This document shows, piece by piece, positions 29,216-36,087 of a DNA stretch of 39,560 nucleotides. Numbering within the stretch: position 1 is the stretch's first letter; each line of letters starts with the position of its first letter. The notes beneath the pieces were generated by a model. It did not search any database. It was not told the origin of the DNA and was given only the letters and a program-made list of their open reading frames with translations. This stretch comes from a virus: IMG/VR virus record IMGVR_UViG_3300009177_000068, positions 1 through 39,560 of that record. One strand, given 5' to 3'. The position numbers and the translations under genes were made by a program.

Positions 29216-30438
29216 ATTCTGACCTGATCCGAACGCTCAACGAGCGAGGTTTTATCAACCAAGCGACCAACCTCGAAGGTTTGGATGCGCTTACTGCTGA
29301 GCGCAAGATCACCGGCTACATCGGCTTTGACCTGACGGCCGATAGCCTGCATGTCGGCTCGCTGATCCAGATCATGGTGCTGCGCCATCTCGCCGCCTTT
29401 GGCCACGAGCCGCTCATCCTGCTGGGTGAGGCCACGACGCGCGTGGGCGACCCTTCCGGTAAGACGGCCTCCCGGCCGATGCTGACCACCGCCCAGATCG
29501 AGCACAACAAGCAGGGCATCGAGAAAGTGTTCCGCAAGCTGGTGGACAAGCCCGTCTTCGTGTCGAACAGCGCATGGTTCAACGACGACACCACGCTCTT
29601 CGACTACCTGCATTCCTACGGCCCGCATTTCTCCATCAACCGGATGCTGACCTTCGATTCGGTCAAGTCCCGACTGCGTGGCGACAAGAGCCTGTCGTTC
29701 CTCGAATTCAACTACATGCTGATGCAGGCCATCGACTTCTACAAGCTGTCGATCCTCTCAGACTGCGCGCTGCAAATCGGTGGCTCCGACCAGTGGGGCA
29801 ACATCATCAACGGCGTCGAACTCGTCCGTCGAAAGGAGGGCCGGGAAGTCTTTGGCTTCACGACCCCGCTGATGACGAACTCGGCTGGCGAGAAGATGGG
29901 CAAGACCGCCGACGGCGCCATCTGGCTCGACCCTGACAAGACATCGGCTTTCGAGTTCTGGCAGTTCTGGCGCAACGTCGAAGACGTGAAGGTCGGAGAA
30001 TTCCTCCGGCTGTTCACCGACGTGCCTATGGACGAGATCACTCGCCTCGAAATCCTCGGCGGGTCCGAACTGAACGAGGCCAAGAAAATTTTGGCCACGG
30101 AAGTCACCGCCATGGTCCACGGCCGCGCCACGGCCAATCACTCGGCGCTGCTGGCTGGCGGCGGCCGTGTCGAGCCGTGCCCCGACAGTATGCCGATGCA
30201 CATCATTCCGGCGCAGGTTTGGAATGGTGGCGTGACGCTCGCGCAAATCTTGCTGGACGCCAAGCTGGTGACCTCCAAGGGCGAGGCCGACCGCATGGCC
30301 GCCAATGACGGCGTCAAGATCAACGGGCACGTCGTGAATGAAGTGCGCACGGTCCTCCCGCGCGCCGCGTTCGAGGACAGCAATTTCCTGCTCTCAGTCG
30401 GCAAGAAGAAGATGGTCGCCGTGAGGATCGAAGACTGA
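29212..30438 (+). CDS. tyrS: Tyrosyl-tRNA synthetase, full length
   Basis: 408 aa from ATG 29212; bacterial TyrRS is about 400-430 aa. Class I catalytic signatures: ADSLHVGS (HIGH motif, 47-50), IGFDLTADS for tyrosine and ATP binding, GGSDQWGNIINGVEL (190-204), and EKMGKTADG (KMSKS equivalent KMGKT, 228-232). The C-terminal portion has an anticodon-binding helical region and an S4-like domain (VTLAQILLDAKL, DGVKINGHVV). All key residues seem present, so it should charge tRNA-Tyr. Complete aminoacyl-tRNA synthetases are uncommon in phages. Composition does not differ obviously from neighbours. It is flanked by phage-type small genes and coupled on both sides (ATGA, TGATG). Confidence 0.92.
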   Translation: MNSDLIRTLNERGFINQATNLEGLDALTAERKITGYIGFDLTADSLHVGSLIQIMVLRHLAAFGHEPLILLGEATTRVGDPSGKTASRPMLTTAQIEHNKQGIEKVFRKLVDKPVFVSNSAWFNDDTTLFDYLHSYGPHFSINRMLTFDSVKSRLRGDKSLSFLEFNYMLMQAIDFYKLSILSDCALQIGGSDQWGNIINGVELVRRKEGREVFGFTTPLMTNSAGEKMGKTADGAIWLDPDKTSAFEFWQFWRNVEDVKVGEFLRLFTDVPMDEITRLEILGGSELNEAKKILATEVTAMVHGRATANHSALLAGGGRVEPCPDSMPMHIIPAQVWNGGVTLAQILLDAKLVTSKGEADRMAANDGVKINGHVVNEVRTVLPRAAFEDSNFLLSVGKKKMVAVRIED

Positions 30439-30623
30439 TGGAAGATCGCACCAAAGAGTTTGAGGCGATCCGCCGAGCGTTCGGCAAGAAAGATTTGCCC
30501 CAGCATGAAGGTGTGAAAATCGGAGGCGGTGAGTTCAAGCTCACTGCCGCTCAGCGGCGCGCATACCAAAAGAAGAAGCTGGCGGCGCAGGCCCGTGCCG
30601 ACGCTATCGGGAGAACTGATTGA
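30438..30623 (+). CDS. Small basic protein downstream of tyrS
   Basis: 61 aa. MEDRTKEFEAIRRAFGKKDL..., C-terminal KLTAAQRRAYQKKKLAAQAR is highly basic and helical, suggesting nucleic-acid contact. TGATG overlaps on both sides. Function unknown. Confidence 0.65.
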   Translation: MEDRTKEFEAIRRAFGKKDLPQHEGVKIGGGEFKLTAAQRRAYQKKKLAAQARADAIGRTD

Positions 30624-30835
30624 TGGCCGTCATCGACGAAGAGATGGTCTACATCCTCCAAAAGGCGGGTGATCGACTTCAGCAGATGGCCAACAATTGC
30701 CGTGGCACGGTCTGTGACGATCACAAAGTCTATGGCCTGCAAAAAGAAGCCGACGCCATCCGGCAAGCGGTGAACATTTTCGTTCGCCAAATGCCCCCGT
30801 CTCGTCTCTCCAAATACGATGTGATCGAGAAATGA
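30623..30835 (+). CDS. Small helical hypothetical protein
   Basis: 70 aa from ATG 30623. MAVIDEEMVYILQKAGDRLQ, two Cys in NNCRGTVCDD, and a second helix (EADAIRQAVNIFVRQ). Not recognised. Confidence 0.65.
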   Translation: MAVIDEEMVYILQKAGDRLQQMANNCRGTVCDDHKVYGLQKEADAIRQAVNIFVRQMPPSRLSKYDVIEK

Positions 30836-31071
30836 TCGACGACAACGAAGAGTGGAAAGATATGGACAGCGTGCCCCGAGATGGCACACCGTTCCAAGTG
30901 CTTACCGTTCATACGTTTCGGTGGAACCCATATAAGGATTTCGCCAGAACAAAATTCGTGATCGGCAAGAAAGCACAGATCATCAATGGTCAACCCGGTC
31001 GCTGGCAATATCTGGACGACAAGGGTCAATGGCAAAACACGATTGAACCCAAAGGACATTGGAAAAAATGA
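30832..31071 (+). CDS. Small hypothetical protein
   Basis: 79 aa, ATGA overlap. MIDDNEEWKDMDSVPRDGTP with repeated Trp (W8, then FRWNPY, GRWQYL, GQWQNT, GHWKK). WxxMDSVPRDGTPFxV resembles a short segment common in phage proteins (often W..M.S.P.DG). Function unknown. Confidence 0.65.
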   Translation: MIDDNEEWKDMDSVPRDGTPFQVLTVHTFRWNPYKDFARTKFVIGKKAQIINGQPGRWQYLDDKGQWQNTIEPKGHWKK

Positions 31072-31325
31072 GCAATATGATGGCCCAAAAGGCTGCTCAA
31101 GAATATCTGAAGACCATCGAGCCCAACGTGCAATATCACGACGGCGCCTCCATCGGGAACATCGTCAGCGGCTTCCGCAATGAGCACGCCTCCGCGCTCA
31201 AAGAAGTCACCGGCTACTGCCGCCGCGAGGGCCTGAAGCTCTCTGAAGCGCAGATCGCCGAACTCATCACGGTGACGCGGGCAGCGCTTCCGGCTCCGAC
31301 GAACTATCGGACGGTGACGGCGTAG
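31068..31325 (+). CDS. Small hypothetical protein
   Basis: 85 aa from ATG 31068 (ATGA overlap). Helical throughout (AQKAAQEYLKTIE, SGFRNEHASALKEVTGYCRR, SEAQIAELITVTRAA). Its 3' end overlaps the convergent reverse gene by 59 bp. Not recognised. Confidence 0.6.
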   Translation: MSNMMAQKAAQEYLKTIEPNVQYHDGASIGNIVSGFRNEHASALKEVTGYCRREGLKLSEAQIAELITVTRAALPAPTNYRTVTA

Positions 31326-31680
31326 GCCGATCCACGTAGCGATAGGCCCTAGCGATCATGCTAGGGTGAGCCATCGTCAGCACGACCAAATCCGATTCAC
31401 TTTCGAGCAGCACCTTGGTGCTGAGGATCGTCCTGCGACGGTGCTGAATGATCTTCGCCCGGCGGCCGATCATGGATCGGATCGTCGCGATGAAGGTCTG
31501 CAATTCGTTGAAATCCTCCCGCTCCTTGGCGGTGATCCAACGCGAGCCGTTGAACCCCTCTAGCAGGGGAATGTTCGACACGTCGTGCGTCCTGATCTCG
31601 ATGTTGAAACGAGTCTGACGGAACGGCCGGAGCTTACGGCGAAGGTGCAACCGGGCTCGGGGGCTACGATGCAGGGACAT
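31267..31680 (-). CDS. Hypothetical basic protein
   Basis: 137 aa. Arg-rich N-terminus (RSPRARLHLRRKLRPFRQTR), a central helix FNELQTFIATIRSMIGRRAK, and a Pro/Ser-rich tail overlapping the convergent gene. ATG 31680 overlaps the end of the nuclease gene by 17 bp. A real but unrecognised gene is likely; the long convergent overlap lowers confidence. Confidence 0.5.
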   Translation of the reverse strand: MSLHRSPRARLHLRRKLRPFRQTRFNIEIRTHDVSNIPLLEGFNGSRWITAKEREDFNELQTFIATIRSMIGRRAKIIQHRRRTILSTKVLLESESDLVVLTMAHPSMIARAYRYVDRPTPSPSDSSSEPEALPASP

Positions 31681-32212
31681 CAGCGTTCGCCTTGTCTGAC
31701 AGTCGCTCGATGGTGGCTTTGTTGTCGGTGATGAACTGCACGAGGTTCGTCACCACATATTGGATGCCGGATTCGGCCGTGTAGACGATATAGCTCGGCA
31801 GGACGAATTGGTCCTTGAGCTTGGCGTCAAAGCAGGCGGCCCATTCGCGGCGGTTGGCCCGGAACGCCAGCATCCAGAAATCTCCTTCGTCCACGGCGTC
31901 AAGGGTCTGGCCGATCCATGTGTCGAGCAGCTTGATGGGGGTGGGGGTGATGAACTGGTGGTATGGGAACTCCGCGTAGAATTTCGATTCTAGCACGAGA
32001 TGCGGCAGATGGTCAGGGGTGATGATGTCCCCCTTGGACGCTTTGATCTGGGTGTCGCTGAGGATGCCCCGACGGTAGGCGTTCTTGCCACCCGTGAAGG
32101 CGCCGGACGTGAAGACGCGCTGGAAGCTGCCGCCAAACACACCCTCGAACAGGCGGCACAATTCGCGCTCGCCTGCGTTGCCCTTGTTCTTACTCTTGTT
32201 GCCACCGGCCAT
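31664..32212 (-). CDS. PD-(D/E)XK nuclease, Holliday-junction-resolvase-like
   Basis: 182 aa. KNKGNAGERELCRLFEGVFG with Glu15, GDIITPD with Asp62, and LVLESKFY with E75-x-K77 form the E...D...ExK core in the GNxGERE setting of archaeal Hjc-type resolvases and related phage nucleases. The N-terminal 10 residues are basic. It would cut branched DNA during replication, recombination or packaging (inferred from family). Conventional start: TAAGGGA lies about 8 nt before ATG 32212, with the late box farther upstream. Confidence 0.7.
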   Translation of the reverse strand: MAGGNKSKNKGNAGERELCRLFEGVFGGSFQRVFTSGAFTGGKNAYRRGILSDTQIKASKGDIITPDHLPHLVLESKFYAEFPYHQFITPTPIKLLDTWIGQTLDAVDEGDFWMLAFRANRREWAACFDAKLKDQFVLPSYIVYTAESGIQYVVTNLVQFITDNKATIERLSDKANADVPAS

Positions 32213-32236
32213 GGTAGTTCCCTTAAATCCTACCTT

Positions 32237-32244
32237 TATTTAGC
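32237..32244 (-). promoter_or_regulatory. T4-type late promoter box (GCTAAATA) with normal leader
   Basis: Reverse strand. Predicted +1 lies about 20 nt before ATG 32212, with a Shine-Dalgarno site in the leader, unlike the abutting boxes. Confidence 0.5.
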
Positions 32245-32254
32245 CAGTTCAATT

Positions 32255-32284
32255 TTGACCTTCTGACCGCCTCCGACGTATTAT
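32255..32284 (+). promoter_or_regulatory. Sigma-70-like promoter of the 32304 operon
   Basis: TTGACC (32255-32260), 18-bp spacer, TATTAT (32279-32284), then AGGAG before ATG 32304. Divergent from the reverse late box. Confidence 0.45.
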
Positions 32285-32303
32285 CTGAGTATAGGAGCAC
32301 GGC

Positions 32304-32819
32304 ATGACAGTTGAAGTTCGCATCATTCCCCAAGGCGTTTCTGGAATTCCCAAGAAGAAAAGCACCACCAGCAAGCGCAAAGCTGCGAAACAACCTAATC
32401 ACCCCGCACCCGTCAAGCGTTTCACGAAAGATGCCGAGTATCTTCCCGGCGGCGGTCGCTACGACCAAGCTGCTCTCTCGACCGCCACCAAGATGCAGGC
32501 GGACAACAAGGCCGAGCACCAACGGCTGAGCAACAAGCAGATCAGGAAGCTGCTGCGCGAAAATTTGGTAATCCAACATCCGAACAAGTCTGGCAAAGAG
32601 ATTGATGCTCTGGTAGACCAAGTGTGGCCAACGGTTATGGCCGCATACCGTGGCGCCCCAGCGCTGAAGCGCCCCGAGCGCTCGGAGTTGGAAAGCGCGG
32701 TCTGGACGGCCCGCAACACCGAACGGCGTCGCGTGGTGAAAGCAAACCGGCTGCGCCGCAAGGCCGATCAGCCCATGTCGAAGGCAGACCGCGAGTGGGT
32801 GAACCAAAACTTCGCATGA
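32304..32819 (+). CDS. Basic hypothetical protein
   Basis: 171 aa, AGGAG 6 nt upstream. Lys/Arg-rich throughout: KKKSTTSKRKAAKQPNHP at 17-34 (likely disordered, nucleic-acid contacting), helix RLSNKQIRKLLRENLVIQHP, basic C-terminus RRRVVKANRLRRKADQP. Family unknown. ATGA overlap with the next gene. Confidence 0.65.
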   Translation: MTVEVRIIPQGVSGIPKKKSTTSKRKAAKQPNHPAPVKRFTKDAEYLPGGGRYDQAALSTATKMQADNKAEHQRLSNKQIRKLLRENLVIQHPNKSGKEIDALVDQVWPTVMAAYRGAPALKRPERSELESAVWTARNTERRRVVKANRLRRKADQPMSKADREWVNQNFA

Positions 32820-33025
32820 CTCGCGAGGACGAGATCAAAGAGATGGTTCATCTGAACGCTCTCTTGAAGATCGCTGACATCTCCGCAACCGTGTTCCATT
32901 GGCACTTTCCGCGCACGGGCATCATGGTCTTTCGCCACGGCGATGAGAATGAATCCTTCACGGATTTCGACGTTCTGAAAGCGCGCGTCCATTCATTTCT
33001 GACCGAAAGCATGGTGTCCGCGTGA
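32816..33025 (+). CDS. Small hypothetical protein
   Basis: 69 aa from ATG 32816. MTREDEIKEMVHLNALLKIA, then TVFHWHFPRTGIMVFRHGDE and FTDFDVLKARVHSFLTES. Strand/strand/helix, unknown. GTGA overlap with the RNase H gene. Confidence 0.6.
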   Translation: MTREDEIKEMVHLNALLKIADISATVFHWHFPRTGIMVFRHGDENESFTDFDVLKARVHSFLTESMVSA

Positions 33026-33399
33026 GGCTCTATTTCGACGGTGGCTGCAAACCCAACCCCGGCAAGATGGAAGTCGCCGTGGTGTCCGATGACGGGACGA
33101 TCAAGGAGCACGCGCGGGTGCACGATGGCACCAACAACGAGGCCGAATGGCTGGCCTTCCTGTGGGCCTGCACCATCGCCATCGACAAGGGGCTCAACGC
33201 CCGGCCGCTCTCTATTCTCGGGGACTCCAAGCTGGTGATCTCTCAGGCACAAGGCGTCTGGAAGGTCAAGCAACCGTCCCTCGCCGTTTTCCGCGATGAG
33301 TTCCTGAAGCTCCAACCTGAGTTCAAGCAACTGCGTCTGCTGCATGTTCTGCGCGATGCGAACCCGGCCGGGCACTACATCGAGCAGGTCAATGGCTGA
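33022..33399 (+). CDS. rnhA: Ribonuclease HI-like protein
   Basis: 125 aa from GTG 33022. RLYFDGGCKPNPG has the first catalytic Asp6; GTNNEAEWLAFLWAC the Glu42; ILGDSKLVISQ the Asp68. The end, HVLRDANPAGHYIEQ, matches the family's R..N..A(D) strand, but the last catalytic Asp is replaced (Gly117-His118). It is also shorter than E. coli RNase HI (155 aa), lacking most of the basic handle. It could remove RNA primers with reduced activity, or bind RNA:DNA only. Confidence 0.75.
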   Translation: MRLYFDGGCKPNPGKMEVAVVSDDGTIKEHARVHDGTNNEAEWLAFLWACTIAIDKGLNARPLSILGDSKLVISQAQGVWKVKQPSLAVFRDEFLKLQPEFKQLRLLHVLRDANPAGHYIEQVNG

Positions 33400-33769
33400 C
33401 AAATATTATCTCATCTCCCACGAGGTGGCGGTCGATAAGTATGCGCTCCATAGCTCGGTGGCGCGACCGGGCATGGCAATCAACCAAGCCGATCAATACA
33501 GCCGGTTCGACCAGCAGGTTGAAACGATTCGCTCGGACGCGGAAACAACCTCCGGCGTCAGCCCGGTGTTCGTGAGCTTCAGTATGCCGCATGGCCGGAG
33601 TAGCGCTGTTTTGAACTGGTGCCTGTTCAACGAAAATTCCGCACTCACGTTCGCAATGCTGGTGAGCGGAAACGTCAGTGAACACGAATGGCCGGAACCA
33701 ATGACCGGCCTATCAGACGAGGAAATCCTCGTGAAATTTTTCGAAGTCGTTGCGACACAATTTTGGTGA
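33392..33769 (+). CDS. Hypothetical protein
   Basis: 125 aa from ATG 33392, overlapping the RNase H stop by 8 bp. MADKYYLISHEVAVDKYALH..., a central strand region (SPVFVSFSMPHGRSSAVL) and an acidic helical end (TGLSDEEILVKFFEVVATQF). Not recognised. Confidence 0.65.
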   Translation: MADKYYLISHEVAVDKYALHSSVARPGMAINQADQYSRFDQQVETIRSDAETTSGVSPVFVSFSMPHGRSSAVLNWCLFNENSALTFAMLVSGNVSEHEWPEPMTGLSDEEILVKFFEVVATQFW

Positions 33770-33775
33770 GACGAG

Positions 33776-34297
33776 ATGGACAAATTCTGTAAATTCTGTG
33801 GCGTTGAGCACACCGCAGCCGAATATCCGAAGACCTGCGAGGCGTGCACGCAGACCACATGGATCAACCCGACGCCGGTCGCCGTGCTGCTTCAGCCGGT
33901 GGTGGACGGTGATCGACGCGGCATTATCATCGGGGAACGGGGCATCGAGCCGCAAAAGGGCAACTGGGGTCTGCCCGGCGGCTTCATCGACCCGAACGAT
34001 GCTGACGTGATTGCGGCTGCCCGCCGTGAGTTCTGGGAAGAGACCGGCATCGAAGCCACTCCGGCCGATCTCATGCAACTCTACTGGTCGTTCTCGAACC
34101 GGCGCCAACTGCTGCTGTTTGTGATCGCCCGGTGCGCGATGGACATCAAGATGCTGGACGGCTTTGTGCCGAACTACGAATGCCCGTCGATCCGCGTTTC
34201 GTGGGAACCCGAAGAACTCTGCTTCGAGTCGCACACCGCCGCTATGGCGAAGTATTTTCGTGGGCTTGAGATCGCCAAAACGAGAACGTTCGAATGA
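33776..34297 (+). CDS. Nudix hydrolase with N-terminal zinc ribbon
   Basis: 173 aa. CKFCGVEH...CEACTQ at 5-24 is a CxxC...CxxC zinc ribbon as in NADH pyrophosphatase-type proteins. The Nudix box lies within GGFIDPNDADVIAAARREFW followed by EETGI: the REx2EE core is intact, but the first half has a short insertion and Asp in place of the usual Glu. It would hydrolyse a nucleoside diphosphate-X substrate (NAD(H), mutagenic dNTP, capped RNA 5' ends); which one cannot be read. ATGA overlap with the next gene. Confidence 0.85.
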   Translation: MDKFCKFCGVEHTAAEYPKTCEACTQTTWINPTPVAVLLQPVVDGDRRGIIIGERGIEPQKGNWGLPGGFIDPNDADVIAAARREFWEETGIEATPADLMQLYWSFSNRRQLLLFVIARCAMDIKMLDGFVPNYECPSIRVSWEPEELCFESHTAAMAKYFRGLEIAKTRTFE

Positions 34298-34509
34298 ACA
34301 TCGAAAAGGCATATGCGAAGCGAGAGCTTCTCTCACGGAAAGACCTTGAGCAACTCTATCAAGGCTTGCTGGACGAACTCGTGCGCTACCGCAGGGCCAT
34401 ACAGAACTATCCGCCAGAGCGGATGGAAAAATATGGCGAGCCGTTCCTGAAGCGCCTTGAAGGCAGGATTTCCGAAGTCGAAGCTCTGCTTACGACCAGC
34501 GCAGTTTGA
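34294..34509 (+). CDS. Small helical protein
   Basis: 71 aa, MNIEKAYAKRELLSRKDLEQ..., two amphipathic helices (LYQGLLDELVRYRRAIQNY, KRLEGRISEVEALLTTS), coiled-coil-like. Overlaps the convergent reverse gene by 20 bp. Not recognised. Confidence 0.6.
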   Translation: MNIEKAYAKRELLSRKDLEQLYQGLLDELVRYRRAIQNYPPERMEKYGEPFLKRLEGRISEVEALLTTSAV

Positions 34510-34822
34510 AGTGAAGGGCTTCGCCTACCTCTTCGAAGACGAAGCCTTCCTCGCAAACTTTCCAGCCGCCACGAAGCTCTTCCACGACCCACTGTAGGCG
34601 TTCACCCACGCCCTTGGGGTTGATGCTCTTGTGCACGGGAATGACATGCTCCCCGGCTTCGGACCATCGCGGCAGAGCATCGAGCTTCGAGGTTCCGCGT
34701 AGCCACTCTGGCGGGTGTGGTTCGAGGCCCATCCGCAACAGGATTTGGTTCACCTTATGCAGGGGTGCGCCGAAAAAATCCGCCACGCTGACCCCAAAGT
34801 CGAGTTGGTCCATCGAACTCAT
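34490..34822 (-). CDS. Small-protein paralogue family member, possibly a baseplate-operon companion
   Basis: 110 aa from ATG 34822, which overlaps the TGA of the frameshift ORF (ATGA). SVADFFGAPLHKVNQILLRM and LRGTSKLDALPRWSEAGEHV come first; the end KVCEEGFVFEEVGEALHFKL-RWS matches the C-terminal F.F.....A..FKLRW motif. Third in the reverse operon with the gp26-like gene; role unknown. Confidence 0.65.
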   Translation of the reverse strand: MSSMDQLDFGVSVADFFGAPLHKVNQILLRMGLEPHPPEWLRGTSKLDALPRWSEAGEHVIPVHKSINPKGVGERLQWVVEELRGGWKVCEEGFVFEEVGEALHFKLRWS

Positions 34823-35052
34823 AGGAGCGGTAGACCGTTCTTCTCGACGCTCTTCACGCGGTCGTCGATCTGAGAAAGAATCGACTTCCGTTCTTCGTGG
34901 CTGAGCGTCCACGCTTCTTGGCGGGAGAGGCTCCCGCGCATGTGCCACATGATCGAGTGGATGTGCTCCACCAGATCACGTTGCTCTTTGCGGAAGCTGT
35001 TTAGAAGCCCCTGAAGCTCCCGAAGGTCTGTGATTCTCAGGAGCCGTTGCCG
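34819..35052 (-). CDS. Downstream ORF probably expressed by -1 frameshift from the gp26-like gene
   Basis: The frame has no ATG, GTG or TTG near the end of the preceding gene. The only junction codon is CTG at 35040, overlapping the TGA as CTGA. In the -1 frame after the slippery site (35052-35058) translation runs RQRLLRITDLRELQGLL... to ...KSVEKNGLPLL, about 77 aa. The conserved-looking end RQEAWTLSHEERKSILSQID resembles small tail-assembly proteins in other T4-like phages (memory, not searched). In-frame ATGs at 35112 and 35091 lie inside the upstream gene and are less likely. A rare CTG start is the alternative. Confidence 0.6.
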   Translation of the reverse strand, partial: RQRLLRITDLRELQGLLNSFRKEQRDLVEHIHSIMWHMRGSLSRQEAWTLSHEERKSILSQIDDRVKSVEKNGLPLL

Positions 35053-35987
35053 AAAAAACTTGTAGGATCGAACTCGACCTCGGTGGTCCATTCGTGCTCG
35101 CACTTGGTGCACTGAACGTCGAGTTTCTTGTTGATGCCCGCGCCGTTGATCTCAGCGAGCTTGTCCTCGATCTTCTTCGCCCACGTTTGGCTGGTGTTGT
35201 TGATGAACTCCAAGATGTTGGCCTTGTCGGTCACCAGACCGGAGGGGATCGACACCGAGATCACGCAAGAAGCCACCGCGTCGATGTTCAGCTTGCTCAT
35301 CTTGACGAAACTCTCGTTCCGGGCATCCGCCATGCGCTTTTCGGCCATGGCCCGCTCTTCCGGGGTGCCGTCGAACAGTTCAACCACTTCTTCGGCGATA
35401 CCTTGCAGCTTCCGAGCCTCGCCGAAGCTTTCCATGGCGACCTTGGTGGCCACTTCCAGCGTGTAGGGTCGCAGGCTGACGACGATATCGTCCGTGAGCC
35501 GGACTTCGTTGATCGGGTCCACGAACGTCATGTTCGCCATCATCGACGGCAAGTGGCAGTCGAAGGCGTTCTCGTGCGTGCAGTTCGGGCAGACGACTTC
35601 GATCTCCATGTTCTCGCCATAGGTCGAAGCACGGATCGCCAGAAGGATCACATCCAGATCAGGCGTGCTGACGAGACGGGGCCGACGGATCGCCGGAACG
35701 CAAGAGCGCACCAGTTCTTCAAGGGCCAGCCCACTCATCAGAGCATCGGGCGAGCGAAGCAGCAGTTCGTCGGCCGCCTTCATCGGGAACACCGGCACGT
35801 CACCGGCCAGCGTGGGATCGTAATCCTCCGGCGGGAGGAAGGCGCCCCGCGTCGGTAGCGTGATGTGCAGACCCGGCATACGGAAATAACCGGCCAGCGG
35901 GTTACTCGACGGAACTCCGGCGGTTTTCGGCACTGGTTGGAAGAATTCGGCTTCGTTGAAGTCGTCTTCAGGAATGTCTTTGGTCAT
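35037..35987 (-). CDS. 26: gp26-like baseplate hub / tail assembly protein (T4 baseplate family)
   Basis: 316 aa. LHITLPTRGAFLPPEDYDPT, VFPMKAADELLLRSPDALMS, and STPDLDVILLAIRASTYGEN followed by VCPNCTHEN (CxxC) are the marks of the T4-type baseplate protein family that includes gp26. A second pair, CTKCEHEW, near the C-terminus could complete a zinc site. T4 gp26 is 208 aa. The late box lies upstream with a leader of about 26 nt lacking a Shine-Dalgarno site. It ends FFGNGS with a -1 slippery site seven codons before the stop. Divergent from the tape measure gene, consistent with a role in assembling hub or tail around it. Confidence 0.75.
   Translation of the reverse strand: MTKDIPEDDFNEAEFFQPVPKTAGVPSSNPLAGYFRMPGLHITLPTRGAFLPPEDYDPTLAGDVPVFPMKAADELLLRSPDALMSGLALEELVRSCVPAIRRPRLVSTPDLDVILLAIRASTYGENMEIEVVCPNCTHENAFDCHLPSMMANMTFVDPINEVRLTDDIVVSLRPYTLEVATKVAMESFGEARKLQGIAEEVVELFDGTPEERAMAEKRMADARNESFVKMSKLNIDAVASCVISVSIPSGLVTDKANILEFINNTSQTWAKKIEDKLAEINGAGINKKLDVQCTKCEHEWTTEVEFDPTSFFGNGS
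35052..35058 (-). promoter_or_regulatory. Candidate -1 programmed frameshift site (T_TTT_TTC)
   Basis: On the reverse strand the codons AGT TTT TTC contain the X_XXY_YYZ heptamer T_TTT_TTC. Seven bases later GCTCC can pair with GGAGC (about 20-nt loop) as a stimulatory stem. The -1 frame continues without stop to 34819. Confidence 0.65.
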
Positions 35988-36017
35988 GAATTTCCATGTG
36001 TTTGAGTAATGTGCGAG

Positions 36018-36025
36018 TATTTAGA
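36018..36025 (-). promoter_or_regulatory. T4-type late promoter box (TCTAAATA) for the gp26-like operon
   Basis: Reverse strand; predicted +1 is about 26 nt before ATG 35987. Confidence 0.55.
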
Positions 36026-36054
36026 GACGCATTAACTGCTGAGTTTATGCATAT

Positions 36055-36062
36055 CCTAAATA
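36055..36062 (+). promoter_or_regulatory. T4-type late promoter box (CCTAAATA) for the tape measure gene
   Basis: Forward strand; predicted +1 near 36068, about 20 nt before ATG 36088. Divergent pair with the reverse box at 36018. Confidence 0.55.
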
Positions 36063-36087
36063 AAGGATCATATCAGCATTTTGAGTC

